Of a DNA stretch of 64,000 nt, positions 1 to 12,000 are shown piece after piece. The stretch covers positions 186,001-250,000 of the forward strand of contig CAWIGP010000005.1 of NCBI GenBank assembly GCA_963835735.1, written 5' to 3'. This DNA is from DASQMT01 sp963835735. GTDB taxonomy: Bacteria; Actinomycetota; Thermoleophilia; Solirubrobacterales; Solirubrobacteraceae. A program made the position numbers and the translations under genes. Under the pieces are notes generated by a model. That model was not told the DNA's origin and searched no databases. It saw nothing but the letters and a program-made list of their open reading frames with translations. Every line of letters begins with the position of its first letter. Position 1 is the first letter of the stretch.

Positions 1-3000
1 GGAAGACGAACTCCGTCGCGGTCTGGCTGATCAGGACGGGTGCCTGGCTCCGGTCGAGGCGCACCATGCCGCCGCCGGTAGCCGCGACGACGAACTCGTC
101 GCCGGGGTCGACGATCGACGCGCTCGAGAGCCGCTGGCCCGCCGTGATCGTGTACCTGACGTCGACGAAGCCGCGCGAGTTGATCTGCGCGAGGCCGACG
201 ATGTCGCCGCTGCGGGGCCCGGCCAGGCTCGGCGTCGGGATCAGCGGCGCGTCCGCGGGCACCACGAACGTGACCTCCTCGCCCGTCGCGTTGCGGAAGC
301 CGGTCTTCAGCCGCCCGTACAGCGTGAGCACGCGCACCTGGTCGGGAACGTCGGCGAGGAACAGCACCGTGACCTCGCCTGAGGCGACCTTTGACAGGTC
401 GGCGTAGAGCTTCGCGCTGACCGAGATGTTGTCCGCGGCGAAGTTCAGCCGGCCGGCGATCATGAACTTGCCGTCGGTCGAGATCTTGATGATCACCTGG
501 CCGTTGAAGACCTGCTCCGACGCATAGATCGTGAACAGCTTCGCCGAGCCGGTGATCGTCATCGGCGCCGTGAACGCCGCCGTGAAGCCGTTCAGCGCCG
601 GGTTGTCGCGCAGCAGCCGCCACTGGCGGGCGACCTGCTGCTGGATCGTCGTCAGCCACTCGTCGACAGTCATCGCGGCGGGCAGGTTGAACGCCGGGCC
701 GCGCAGCTGGAGCGGGTCGTCGATCGACGGCAGCGTCTTGAAGAACTCGACGCCCGCTACGAAGTCGTTGATCGCCAGCCCGGTATTGGGCTCGAGCAGG
801 ATCCCGCCCGGCACCGACGCCTCGAGCATCACGGTCAGCGGCCCGAGCTCGGAGACGCCGAACCGGATCGTGATGCCGCCGATCCCGGCGATCGAGAAAC
901 CGCCCTCGACGCCGACGAACAGCACGCGGTCCGCGACCGGCGTCCTGATGTCGAACGGGTCGATGATCGCGCCCGACTCGGACACTCGCAGGATGCCGCC
1001 CAGCAGCGTGGCGTTGAGCTCGCCGCCGAAGACGTTGCCGCGCACCGAAACCCCTAGCGCGTCGATCTGGACGACCGGGAACTCGCCGTCGAGCAGCCTG
1101 CCGACGTCGATCTTGACGCCCTCGATCGTGCCCGAGAACTCCAGCCCCGGGATACCCTGGATGCCGGTGACACTGGCCGACAGCGTCAGCAGGAAGTCGC
1201 TCGGGGCTGCCTCGATGTCGCGCCACTCGATCCCGAGAGACTCGATCTTGATCGGCAGCCAGCTGGGCCACTTGAACGAGTCCCCGGTCGCGCCACCGAC
1301 GGTCAGGAAGACGCCGAAGCCCGGCCGCGTCTTGAAGTCGCCGTCGCCCTCGAAGGCGAAGTTGCGCGCGCTGCCGCCGATGACCAGCGACCCGACCCTG
1401 ACCTCGGCGCCGACGGAGACGAACGAGACGAGCTCCTCGTCTGGGCCCGCACCGGTGTCGAGCGCGAAGTCGACGGCGGTGATCGTCACCACGGATCCGA
1501 ACGCGATCCGCATCGTGTCCGCGTTGAACTTGAACGCCTTGATCTCGCCCTCGTCGAACTCCAGCGCGGCCCGCACGGCCTCGGTGTTGGGCAGGCCGGG
1601 CTGGTCGCCGAGCTCGGCAGTCAGGCGGTCGACGATGCTCGCCGACACTGGGCGGCCCGGCAGGAACTTGACGCCGCCCGAGGCGACGAAGACCTCGCCG
1701 CTGAACACCGACGGGTTCGCGAAGTCGACTTTGAAGTTGATGACGCCGACGCGCAGGTCGTCGAACTCGAGGATCGTGCCGAACTTGATCGTCGTGCCCG
1801 CCGCCGGCCCTGCGGGCATCGTCGGCGTGGTGCTCTGCGGCAGCGGCTGGCTGCCGGGCAGCGGCGCGGCGGGCGTCGCCACGGGGACCGAGTTGGTGGT
1901 CGCCTGCCCGGGCTTGTAACGCAGCTCGGCGCGCCCGATCTGCAAGCCGTCCGTAGTGACGATCAGGCCCGGGACGACGATGTCGTCGGCGGGGTCGCTG
2001 TTGCCGCGGTTGTCGGTGTAGGGCTGGATCAGCCCGGTGAGCCCGAACGACTGGAACGTGACCACCGCGGTGTTCAGGCGCAGGATCTCCTGCGGCCTGC
2101 CGCCGTTGCGCGCCGGGTCGTAGTTCTCGTCGTAGGACACTCGCAGGCCCTGGCCGGTAAGCGTCGCGACGCTCGGGACGATCGCCTCGAAGGTGCCGAC
2201 GTCGAGCGTGAACTTGGCGGGCACGTCGAACGCGGCGAGCAGCGCTGCCGGGTCGCGCAGCGCGGCGGCGGCCTTGACGATGTCAACGCGCACGTCGAAC
2301 GTGCCGAGCAGTCCGGTCATGTTGACGCTGACGCCGTTCCGGTCCTGGGCGCTGCCCGGCGCCGGCCCCGGAGGCGGCGCGTTCGGGTTCGAGTTCGCGG
2401 CGGTCGAGTTCGTGCGACCGAACGCGAGGTCGGCGCTGTCGGCGCCGATGCCGATCGTGAGCGCCAGCTTGCCGTCCTTGAACGTCGTGCCGACCAGGCT
2501 CACGGCCAGGTTGGTGAGCGTGAGCGGGCCGATCGCGCGCGGCGTGTTGGACTGCGTGGCGTCGATCACGTTCGGATCGAGCGTGAACGCGCCGAACCCG
2601 CCGCCGGGCTTCTGCTCCTCGGTCGCGCCCGCGCACGTGGCGTCCGCGGGCGCGTTGACCGGCAGCACGCACCACGTCGGCGTGGTCGAGTTCAGGGCGG
2701 TCGCCACGAATTCGACCTCGACGGTCCCCTGCGCCCAGATCTGCTGCAGCGCGATCCCCGGCCGCGGCGTCACGTAGTAACGCCACGTGTTCGGGGCGAC
2801 CTGCGGCCCTAGCGTGAGCTGGGCGAACGTCGAGCCGATCGGCTTGAGCAGGTTGGCGGTCCCGGCCCCGGAGAGCCTGATCTCGTCGCCGCTGACCCCC
2901 GCGACCCTGCCCGCCTGGTTGGGCAGGAAGACCACGTCGATCCACGGCCGCGCGCTGGCCGAGCGCTGGTTGAGCGTCGCGCCGGAGAAGGGGCTCGCGA

Positions 3001-6000
3001 GCATCGCGGTCGGCACCGGCGGCGGGGGCTCCTCCGCGAGCGCGCCGACGCCCGCCGGCGGGCGGAACAGGTAGAAGCTCTCGAAGTCCGCCGCGTTCGT
3101 CGCGCCCCCACCGCCCGCCCCGTTCTGGAACGAGCCCTGGAGGAACTCGATCCGCACCGTGTTGCGCGGGTCCAGCGGGTTCCCGCCGAGCGTGAACAGG
3201 TCCTCGTTCTCGTCGATCTTCTCCAGGAAGTAGCGGAACAGGAACGGATTGGTCGGGTCGACCTGGACCGCCGCGCCGTTGACCGCGACGTTGCCGCCCG
3301 GGCCGCTGATGATGAACTCGTCGGTCGGATCGGTGATGGTGTCGGCGTTGATGCCGAGGAAATTCGGGTCGCGGAAGATCACGTCGATGAACGGCTCGTC
3401 TGCGTCGAAGAAGCTGACGTTGACGTTCTGGCCCGCGAACGGCCCCGCCAGGTCGGCCTCGGGCGGACGCTGCGCGCTGGCCGGCGGCACGGCGGCGTCG
3501 ACGATCGTCTGACCGAACAGCGCAAAGCCGTTGACGCGCAGGTCCTGCAGCTGGAAGCCGCCCGGACCGCCGAACGAGAAGCGCGCGACGCCGGAGACCG
3601 AGACGATCTCCTGCAGCTCGCCCGCGCCGAGCGGGACCGAGATCGTCACCGTCACCACCGGCGCGTCGACCTCGAGCCGCCCGTTCGGGTGGCGCGTGAA
3701 GCGCAGGATGCCCTCGACGACGAAGATGCCGGCGGCGTCGAGCCGCAGCCGCGCGTCCTCGTCGTCGTTGCCGTACTGGTCGACGCCGACCTCGAAGATC
3801 TCGGTGCGGACGCCCGAGGCGAAGTTGACGATGATCTGGCGCTCGGCGAGCTCGTCGATCGTGCCGTTGTCGTTGTTGTCGATGCCGTCGTCCTCGTCGC
3901 CCTCGTCGATCTCCGTATCGCCGTCGTTGTCGACGCCGTCGACCATCTGGGGCAGCGTGATCGTCTGGAACACGGTCTGGCCGCTGGTGTTGATGCGCAC
4001 CCGCAGCGTGCCTGTGACGGCGAGGCCCGGAATGCCGAGCAGCTCAGCCCGGCCGAACGCGGTCACGGCGTAGGTGTCGTCGGTGTCAGCGGGGCCGTTG
4101 AGGAAGCGCACGACAGCGACGGACGCGTCGGTGATGCGCACGCCGACGGCGTTCGTGAAGTCGGTGAGGTCGTCGGAGTTGCGCTGGCCGAGGAACAGCG
4201 TGGCGTTGCGCGCGCCGTACACCTTGATGCCCGGGCGGTCCTCGAAGAAGAAGTCGCCGGTCAGCTCGAAGATGTCGAGCACGCGGACGCTCAACTGGCG
4301 GACGGCGATCTTGAACGTGTTCGGAGCGAGGTCGAACACGATCGCCCCGTCGCCGGCCGGGATGTTCTCCCGGCGCTGCTGGTTCGTGCGGTTGACCTGC
4401 AGCGTCGCCGCGCCCTCGATGTCGAGCGCGCCGCCGGTGTCGAGTGTGATCGTCCCGCTCACGATGCCGGCCACGCCACCGCCCGCCGTCGGGAGGCCCG
4501 GGTACAGGACGAACGCGATCCTGCCGTTCGTCAGCGCGAAGCCGGTCTGGGCGCCCTCGAGGTCCTCGGCCGTGAACGTCGTTGCGCTGACCCCTGTGGC
4601 GACGAAGCGCGTGAGCTGGACCGGCGGCGTGCCGGGCACCTTGACGACGCGTTCGATTGCGATCGCGTCCGCGTGGAACGCGAAGCCGCGCAGCGTCAGG
4701 TCGACGTCCGTCGCCTCGATCCGCAGGTACGGGCCGCGCGGCAGCTCGAGCACGAACGGGTCGGCGCCGGGCACGAGGAACTCCTCGTTCACGACCCTGT
4801 TCGTGTTGTTGATCTTGACCGAGAAGCCGGTCGAGAACGAGAAGTCGGGGCCGACGCTGACCGTCGTCGTGGCGACGTCGATCTGTGCCGCCATCCCGAG
4901 CGGAGTGAGCAGGATGAAACCGCTCGCGCCACTGATCGTGAACGCCGGATCGCCGATCCCGACCGAGAAGCTCGTATCGGTCAGCGAGATCTTCGTGACC
5001 TTCTGGCCGTTGGTCCGCATGGCCTGGGAGAACGCGATCGTCGTGACGATCGAGAAGCCCTCGACCTCGACCGTGATCGTGCCGCTCGCCTCGAGCACCC
5101 AGGCGCCGAACGCGATGTCGCGGGTCTCGCCCGTCTCGAGGTCGACCGTGACCGGCAGCGACTCGTCGTCGCCGGCGCCGTTGAAGTCGACGACCACGGG
5201 CGGGTTCGTGCCCGCCGGCGGGGCGCCGCCGCCGTTGACGGCAACCTCGATGTCGGTGCCGAGCACCGTCACGCCCTCGACGCCGACGAGCCTGATCGAA
5301 TCCGCGTGTGCGCTGATCGCGTAGTAGCTCAACGCCGGCGTCGCCGGGGGGATTGTCTTGAGCAGCGCGACCGCCACCTCGACGCCGCCGAGCGCGATGC
5401 CCACGGCGCCGTCCTCGGCCGGGATGTCGCCGCCGTCGATCCTCCCGTTCTCGTTGGAGTCGACCCAGTACGGGCCCCCCTCGCCGACGAAGATGTTGAC
5501 GTTGCTGGCGCCGATCTTCATGACGCTGAGCGTCTTGGTCGTGCCGTTGGTGAGCAACTGGTCATCGATGACCTCGCCCATCTCGAACACGAGACTGCCC
5601 GAGATGTGGACGAAGCCGCCGAAACCGAGCTCGACGTAGGCGCCGGCGCGCAGGCGGCGGCCGTCGAAGTCGATCAGCAGCGTGTCGCTGTCCGAAACCG
5701 GTACCTCGAGCCCGCCGCCGTCCAGCAGCGTGAAGTCGATCGCGGGCGGCGGGTTCAGGCCCGGCGTCACCAGCGTGGCGCTGTTCAGTTCGAGCGTGAG
5801 GTTCTTGATGTTCGCCGTGACGCCCTCGACGCCGACCAGCGAGACGTCGCCCTTGAGCTTGAGCGCTGTGAACGACGTGTAGACGCGGAGCTCGTTCGCC
5901 AGCGGGTCGAGTGGGTCGACGACCGGCTTGAGCAGCGCCAGCGCGAACGTCACATCGCCGATCGCCAGCCCGACCGCCTCGGTCGTGGCCGGGTCGGGCG

Positions 6001-9000
6001 TCTCGTCTGCGTCGTCGACGCGGCCGTCGCCGTTCGTGTCCCAGTACGGGCCGCCGGTGCCGAAGAACGCGAAGCCGTTGCTGGCGCCGATCGTCATCAC
6101 GGTCACGTCGCCCGAGAGCGGAGTCGAGCCCTCGGTCGTGACGGTCAGCGGCTCGTCGGACTGCTGGAAGGCGAAGTCGGCGGTGATGAACACGAACTCC
6201 GAGATCTGCAGGGTGATCGTGCCGCTCGCGCGCAGCAGCCCGGTCTCGAAGTCGATCGCGACGCTGGGGGCCTCCTCATCGCCTGGGCCGTCCGGGTCGG
6301 GGCCGGTCTGCACCACCAGCGCGCCGCCCTCGAGCGTCGAGAAGTCGACCACGGGCCTCGCCGTCGCGTCGTTGGCGTTCGTGCCGGAGTTGAGCTCCAC
6401 GCTCAGCTCGCCCCTGAGCGTCACCGACGGGATGCCGAGCAGCTGCGCCGAACCGGACGCCTTCAGCGCGGTGAAGCTCAACGGGCCGGGCGGCCCGCCG
6501 GTGGTCGCGGGCACCTGCCGCATGAGCGCAAGCGCGAGCTCCAGATCGGTCAGCGCGACGCCGACCGAGCCGAACGCCTCGAGGTCGTCGGGCTCGTCGA
6601 GCACGCCGTCGCCGTCGATGTCCGCTGCCGCGCCGGTCGGGTTGTAGACGCCGTCGCCGTTCGTGTCGCCGATCACGTCGCTGCCGTCGAAGTCGCCGTC
6701 GCCGTCCGAGTCCGGGACGCCCATCCCGACGAACACGCTCGCGTTCGAGACGCCGACGCGCAGCAGCGTGACCTCGACCTGCTGCGTGGCGCCGGCGGGG
6801 GTGACGAAGATCGGGTCGCCCTTCTCGATCGCGAACGAGCCTGCCACGTAGACGAAGTCGGCGATCCTGATGTGCAGCGTGCCGGCGACGCGCAGGAGTC
6901 TGCCGCCGAAGTCGATCGTCACCTGGTTCGCGCCCTCGCCGCGGATCAGCGAGTCCTTGAGGTCATCCCCCTCCGCGTCCTCGCCGAACACCCCGTTGCC
7001 GTCGATGTCGAGGTCGGCACCCCAGTCGAGCGGATCGGGCGGAGTCGTGCCGCCGGCGGCCTGATTGACCTGGATCTCGAGTTCGTCGGCGACGAAGACG
7101 AAGTCGTCCGGCAGGCCGACAAGTCCGGCGCCGAGGATGTTCGAGCTGATCGCCGACCAGGTGCGCGGGTCGGCGGGCGTGGTGCTGCCCGCCGCGGGCG
7201 GCCTTGCCTTCAGCGACGCGACGAAGATCGTGCCGCTCGCGATCTCGAAGCCGACGCCGTTGACGCCGATGAACAGCGGCGTCGTCCCCGACGGGTTGAT
7301 CTCGAGCGCGATCGTGAGCAGCTGCGCCTGCTCGAGGTCGGCGATGTCGTCGTCGTTGAGATCGACGTCCACGTCCTCCGTGCGGACCGTGATCTTGACC
7401 TCGCCCCTGACGAAGTCGAACGCGTTGAACGTCGCCGTCGCCTGGAGCTCGAGGAGGTCCTCGATGAACTCGATCGGGTGCTCGACGCCATCGAGGTCGG
7501 TCACCGTGAACGTGGTCGCAAAGGCCGCGATCCAGTCGAGCGCCTCGGCCTCTGTCGGTCCCTTCGTGCCGGACGCCTTGTTGAGCTCGAGCGTCGCGCT
7601 GTCGAACTCGAGCGTGACGTCCGGGATGCCCTCGAAGGCGGCGTGCTCGAGCGTCGCCGTCAGCGCCCGCCACGAGCGCCCATCCGGCGTTGTCGGGTCG
7701 GCCTGCGCCGCCTTCGACGGCTTGATCGTCGCCAGCACGAGCGCGCCGTCCGTGATGCGGAATCCGGGTCCGTCGGGCACGCCGACGAACAGCTCGTGCA
7801 CACGCAGCGACAGCCTGGTGACCTGGGCGTCGGTCAGCGTCTCGGTGCCGCTGATGACCACGTCCTCGGTGCTGTTGACGTACTTGAAGTCGACGTCGCC
7901 GGTGACGAAGTCGAACAGGTTGATGACGAAGCGTCCCGAGGCGCCGAGGACGTCGCCCTCGTACTCGACGGTCAGCTCGATCGGGTCGGCGCCCGTCGGC
8001 ACCTCGAAGGTCGGCGCCTCGAAGTTCCCCTCCTGGTCCTCGTCGATCGCGCCGGTCCAGTCGAGGGCCTCCGCGAGCGGGTCCGTTCCGAACCGGCCCG
8101 CAGCCTTGTTGACATCGACCGAGAACGAGACGATCTGAGCGGTGACGCCGTCGATGCCGAGCAGCTCGGCATTCTGGATGCTGGCCGTGATCGCCGTGAA
8201 GACGCGCGAATCGCCCGTCGCCGGCGCGGCCGGCTTGACGGAAACGTAGAGCAGCGAGCCGCTCTCGACCTTGAAGTGGACGCCGGTCTCGTCGCCGATC
8301 GTCAGGCCCAGCTCGTCGCCGTTGGCATCGTTGCCGTCGTCCGCGAGGATCTGCATCGCGAAGCTCGTCATGACGGCGTTCTCGAGGTCGCCGCCGGTCG
8401 TGTTCGGGTCGTAGCCGTCGGACGCGACGTCGACGTTGACGACCTGCTGCTCGAACGCGAACGCCACGGTTCCAGCGATCAGGTCGAGGATGTTGTTGAT
8501 CGTCAGGCGGCCGCCGGCGCGCGTGAGCTGCTCCTCGAAGTCGAACTGCACTCCGACGACCGTGACGCGGTCGAATTCCTCGTCGCCGAACGAGTCGTCC
8601 CCGTCGAGGTTGAGCATCGTCGTCCAGTCGAGCGCCTCGGCGCGCAGCGGCGCGCCCGGTGACGCGGGCGTGAACTGCCCGGCGAAGCGGTTCAGCTCGA
8701 CCGTCAGTAGGTCGACTACGACGTCGAAGGCGTCGATGCCGGCGAGCGTGGCGCCCTGGAGCTCGGCCTTCACCGCCGTCCAGCGCCGGTTGTCGGCGGC
8801 TCCCGTCGCGGCCGGGGCGCCGGCGTTCACGAACGCGAGCGCCAGTGAGCCGTCCTCGACGACGAAGTGCACGCCGTCGGGGTCGCCGATCAGCAGCCCG
8901 GTGCCTCCGTCGGCGGTGCCGACGATGTCAAGGCCGAACGTGACGAGCTCGGCATTCTCGGGATTGCCCGCGTTCGCGGGATCCTCGGGATCGAGGTCGA

Positions 9001-12000
9001 CGGCGACCGAGGAACGCGTGTACTCGAAGTCGGTGGTCAGGTGGACGAAGTCGAACAAGCTCGTCTCGAAGCGCCCGGCGATCGCCAGCTTCTGCGTCGT
9101 GAAGCCGATCTCCAGGCTCGGCGTGGAGGGCAACAGCGCGCCGGGATCGATCAGGTCCCCCTGCTGGTCACCGTCGACGTCGACCGCGAAGCCGCCTGCG
9201 GGATCGTCCGGGTCGGCCCACTTGAGCGCCGTCGCGAGCACCGGCACCGGCAGCGGCGCCGGGTCGTTCCCGACCGGCGTCGCCGGCGCCGGCACGAACT
9301 GGCCGGACGCGGTGTTGATCTGGAACGAGCCGTTCGTGACCGAGATCGTCACCGGCGAGCCAAGCTGGAGCGTTACGCCGATGCCGTCGGACGTGATCGC
9401 GGTCCACTTGCTGGACTGGCTCGCGTCGGCGTCGGCCGGCGGCGGAGCGCTGATCGACACCAGGCCGAGCGAGCCGCCGGTGATCGCCACGAGGAAGTCG
9501 CCCGCGCCGAGGTGGAGGTCGAGATCGTCGACGGCGAACTGCAGCATCGACGCGTCGATGAACTGGTCGTCCGTCGTGGTGGTCCAGTCCCCGTCGAGGT
9601 CGACGTCGACGAGCGACTGCTCGAACGCGACGTCGGCGCTGCCGCCGACGAGGCCGAAGAAGTCGACGGTCGCGTCGTCGGCCGAGCCCCTGCGCACCGG
9701 CGCCGTGAAGTCGATGTCGAGCGTCGCCGCAGTGATCGTGTCCGGCGTCTCGTCGTTGTTGTCGTCGTAGGTCGAGAAGTCCAGGTAGGAATCGTCCGCG
9801 GCGCGGCTGTTGAACTCGATCGTGAGCGTGCCGGTGTCGATCGTCACGCCGGAGACCCCGACCAGCGCGGCCTGGACGGTGGCCTTGACGGCGAACCACG
9901 TGCGGCCAGTCGCCGAGTCGGTGACGATCACCAGTGCGAGCGCGTCGATCGTGCCCCTGAAGCCGATCTCCTGGTCGGTGCCGAAGCCGGAGCCGACGAA
10001 GATAGTTCCGGCCTGGACGCCGACGATGTAGAAGCTCGCCTCGTCGAGCTCGGTCGAGCCGGCCGGCGTGATGTCGGCCGTCGTCCGCATCAGCGTCAGA
10101 TCGCCCTCGACGAACACGAAGCCGCCGAGGTCGAGCTGCTGGCTGCCGCCGCCGCTGTCGATGGCGCCCGTGATGAAGCCGCCGCCGGCGAAGTTGAACG
10201 CGTCGATATTTGTGCCGCCGGTGAGGTTCTCGACGTCGGCGAAGTTGAAGTCGTCGAGCGGCTCGGTCTTGAACCACCCGCCGTTCACGGCGTTGATCTG
10301 CCAGAGGGTGATCTCGTCCGGACCTTCGAGGCTGTCGTCCCCGTCGCCGCCGTCGAACGTGATCTTCGCGCCGAAATCCGCGGCGCCGGTACCGAACTGC
10401 AACGTGTCGTCCCCGACCGAGCCGGTGACCATCAGGTGCTCAAGGCCCGCGGCCGTGAGCTGGCGCAGGCCGCCGACCGTCAGCTCGAGCCGCGGCTGTG
10501 CCGGGTTCGCGGTCGCGAGGCCGTACGTCCCCCCGGTGTCGGGAAGCTGCAGCTCGGCGGTGTCGTCGCCGCCGCCGCCGCTGAATGCGATCGTCTCGGC
10601 GAAGCCGGCGGCGCTCGCCTCGATGACCAGCGTGTCGTCGGCCGCCCCGCCCGTGATCACCAGCGACGTGACCTCGGCGAGCGGGTGCCGCTCCTCGGGA
10701 TCCGTGTCGACGACGAGCACGAGGTCGGTGCCGTCGACGCTCACCGTGATCGTGTGCGGGCCGGTGTCATCGAGAGTTATCTCCCACGGTCCGTTCGCCG
10801 TGAACGAGCTCGTGTACTCGGAGAAGTGCGGCAGCGCCGCGCTGACGAGGCCCGTGCGCCGGTCGTAGGCCGATGGGAGCGCCTGCGGGCCCAGTGCCGG
10901 ATCCAGATAGAGGATCTGTGGCGCGTGGGTACGGTGGCGACCGGCGAAGAGCGTCAGGACGGGCGCGATCGGGAACGTGGATATGCGCTCGCCGGTGGCC
11001 GCGTCGTAGGCGTTGAGGTCGACGACGCCGTCGGCGGGGATCATGGAGACGTACGCGTCGACCGGGAGGGCGCCTGGCGCGAAGCTCAGGGTGGCGTCGC
11101 CGACGGTCAGCGTGCCGCCGTGCGCTGCTGTGATCAGCACGGAGCCCGCGGGAGGGCCGCGCGCGGACCACGGCTCGCCCGCCGGGTTGCCATGCGACGG
11201 CTCGGCGGTCGTGGATTCGAGCACGTCGGAGCCGACGGCGGAGTCGAGCATCGTCGCCCCCTCCAGCGGCGTCGCGCCGGCCAGCCAGGAGGAGCCCGGG
11301 CCGCCCGAGAGGCTGCCGCCGGCAGTACCGTCCACTGGCGGGGGATGGTCGGGATCAGGTCGGATCGTGCCGGTCTCGGCTCCGGAACCGATGACGTCGC
11401 CCAGGTCGATCGTCTCGCCGCGCGATTCGGGGGGACCGGCGCCGGATGCGCCAGGTGCGTCGGAGGCGCCGCTCACGGCGCTGCTCGCGCCCGTTGCGTC
11501 GCCGAGGTCTTGCGGAACGGTTGGTTGCTTGACGCGCGTGTCGGGCCAAGCCAACCCGGTCGGACTGGCGTCGGCGCTCCCTGTGGAGCTGATGGCGGCG
11601 CTCAGGACGGATGCGATGCTGCCGTCGTCGCCGGAGGTGGTGGCGGAGGACGAGCCGGAGGACATCTGCGGCTCAGACCTTGCCGGTGCGGGCGTCGAGC
11701 TCAGGGCGAGGTTGATGCTGCCCGTGCGAGCCGACCTGTCGCCCGGGGCGCTGGCGCCGCCGGGACCCGCAGGCTCTTCGGAGCTGGGTTCGCCCGCGGG
11801 AGGTCCGCGCGCGCTGGCTGACTCGTCGGCGGAGTCGGGTACGAAGTCGTTGGCGACGCTCGCAGCGGAGGCTGCGCCGGGTCGCGCGCCGGCGGCGCTC
11901 GCGTCGCTCACGGTGCCGGACTCGTCGCGATCTCCGCCGGCGGTCAGCGCGGCCGCCCGGTTGGCGCTGGACAGCGAGAGCTGCGCGTCCGGCGGCTCGA

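Noticed and set aside
3689..11821. Very long open frames on the plus strand (over 1,600 and 980 codons), rich in Asp, Glu, Arg and Val
   Set aside because: They are in exact register antisense to the giant minus-strand gene. In GC-rich coding DNA the complement of codons with G/C third bases rarely gives stops, and the composition is biased and unlike any protein.
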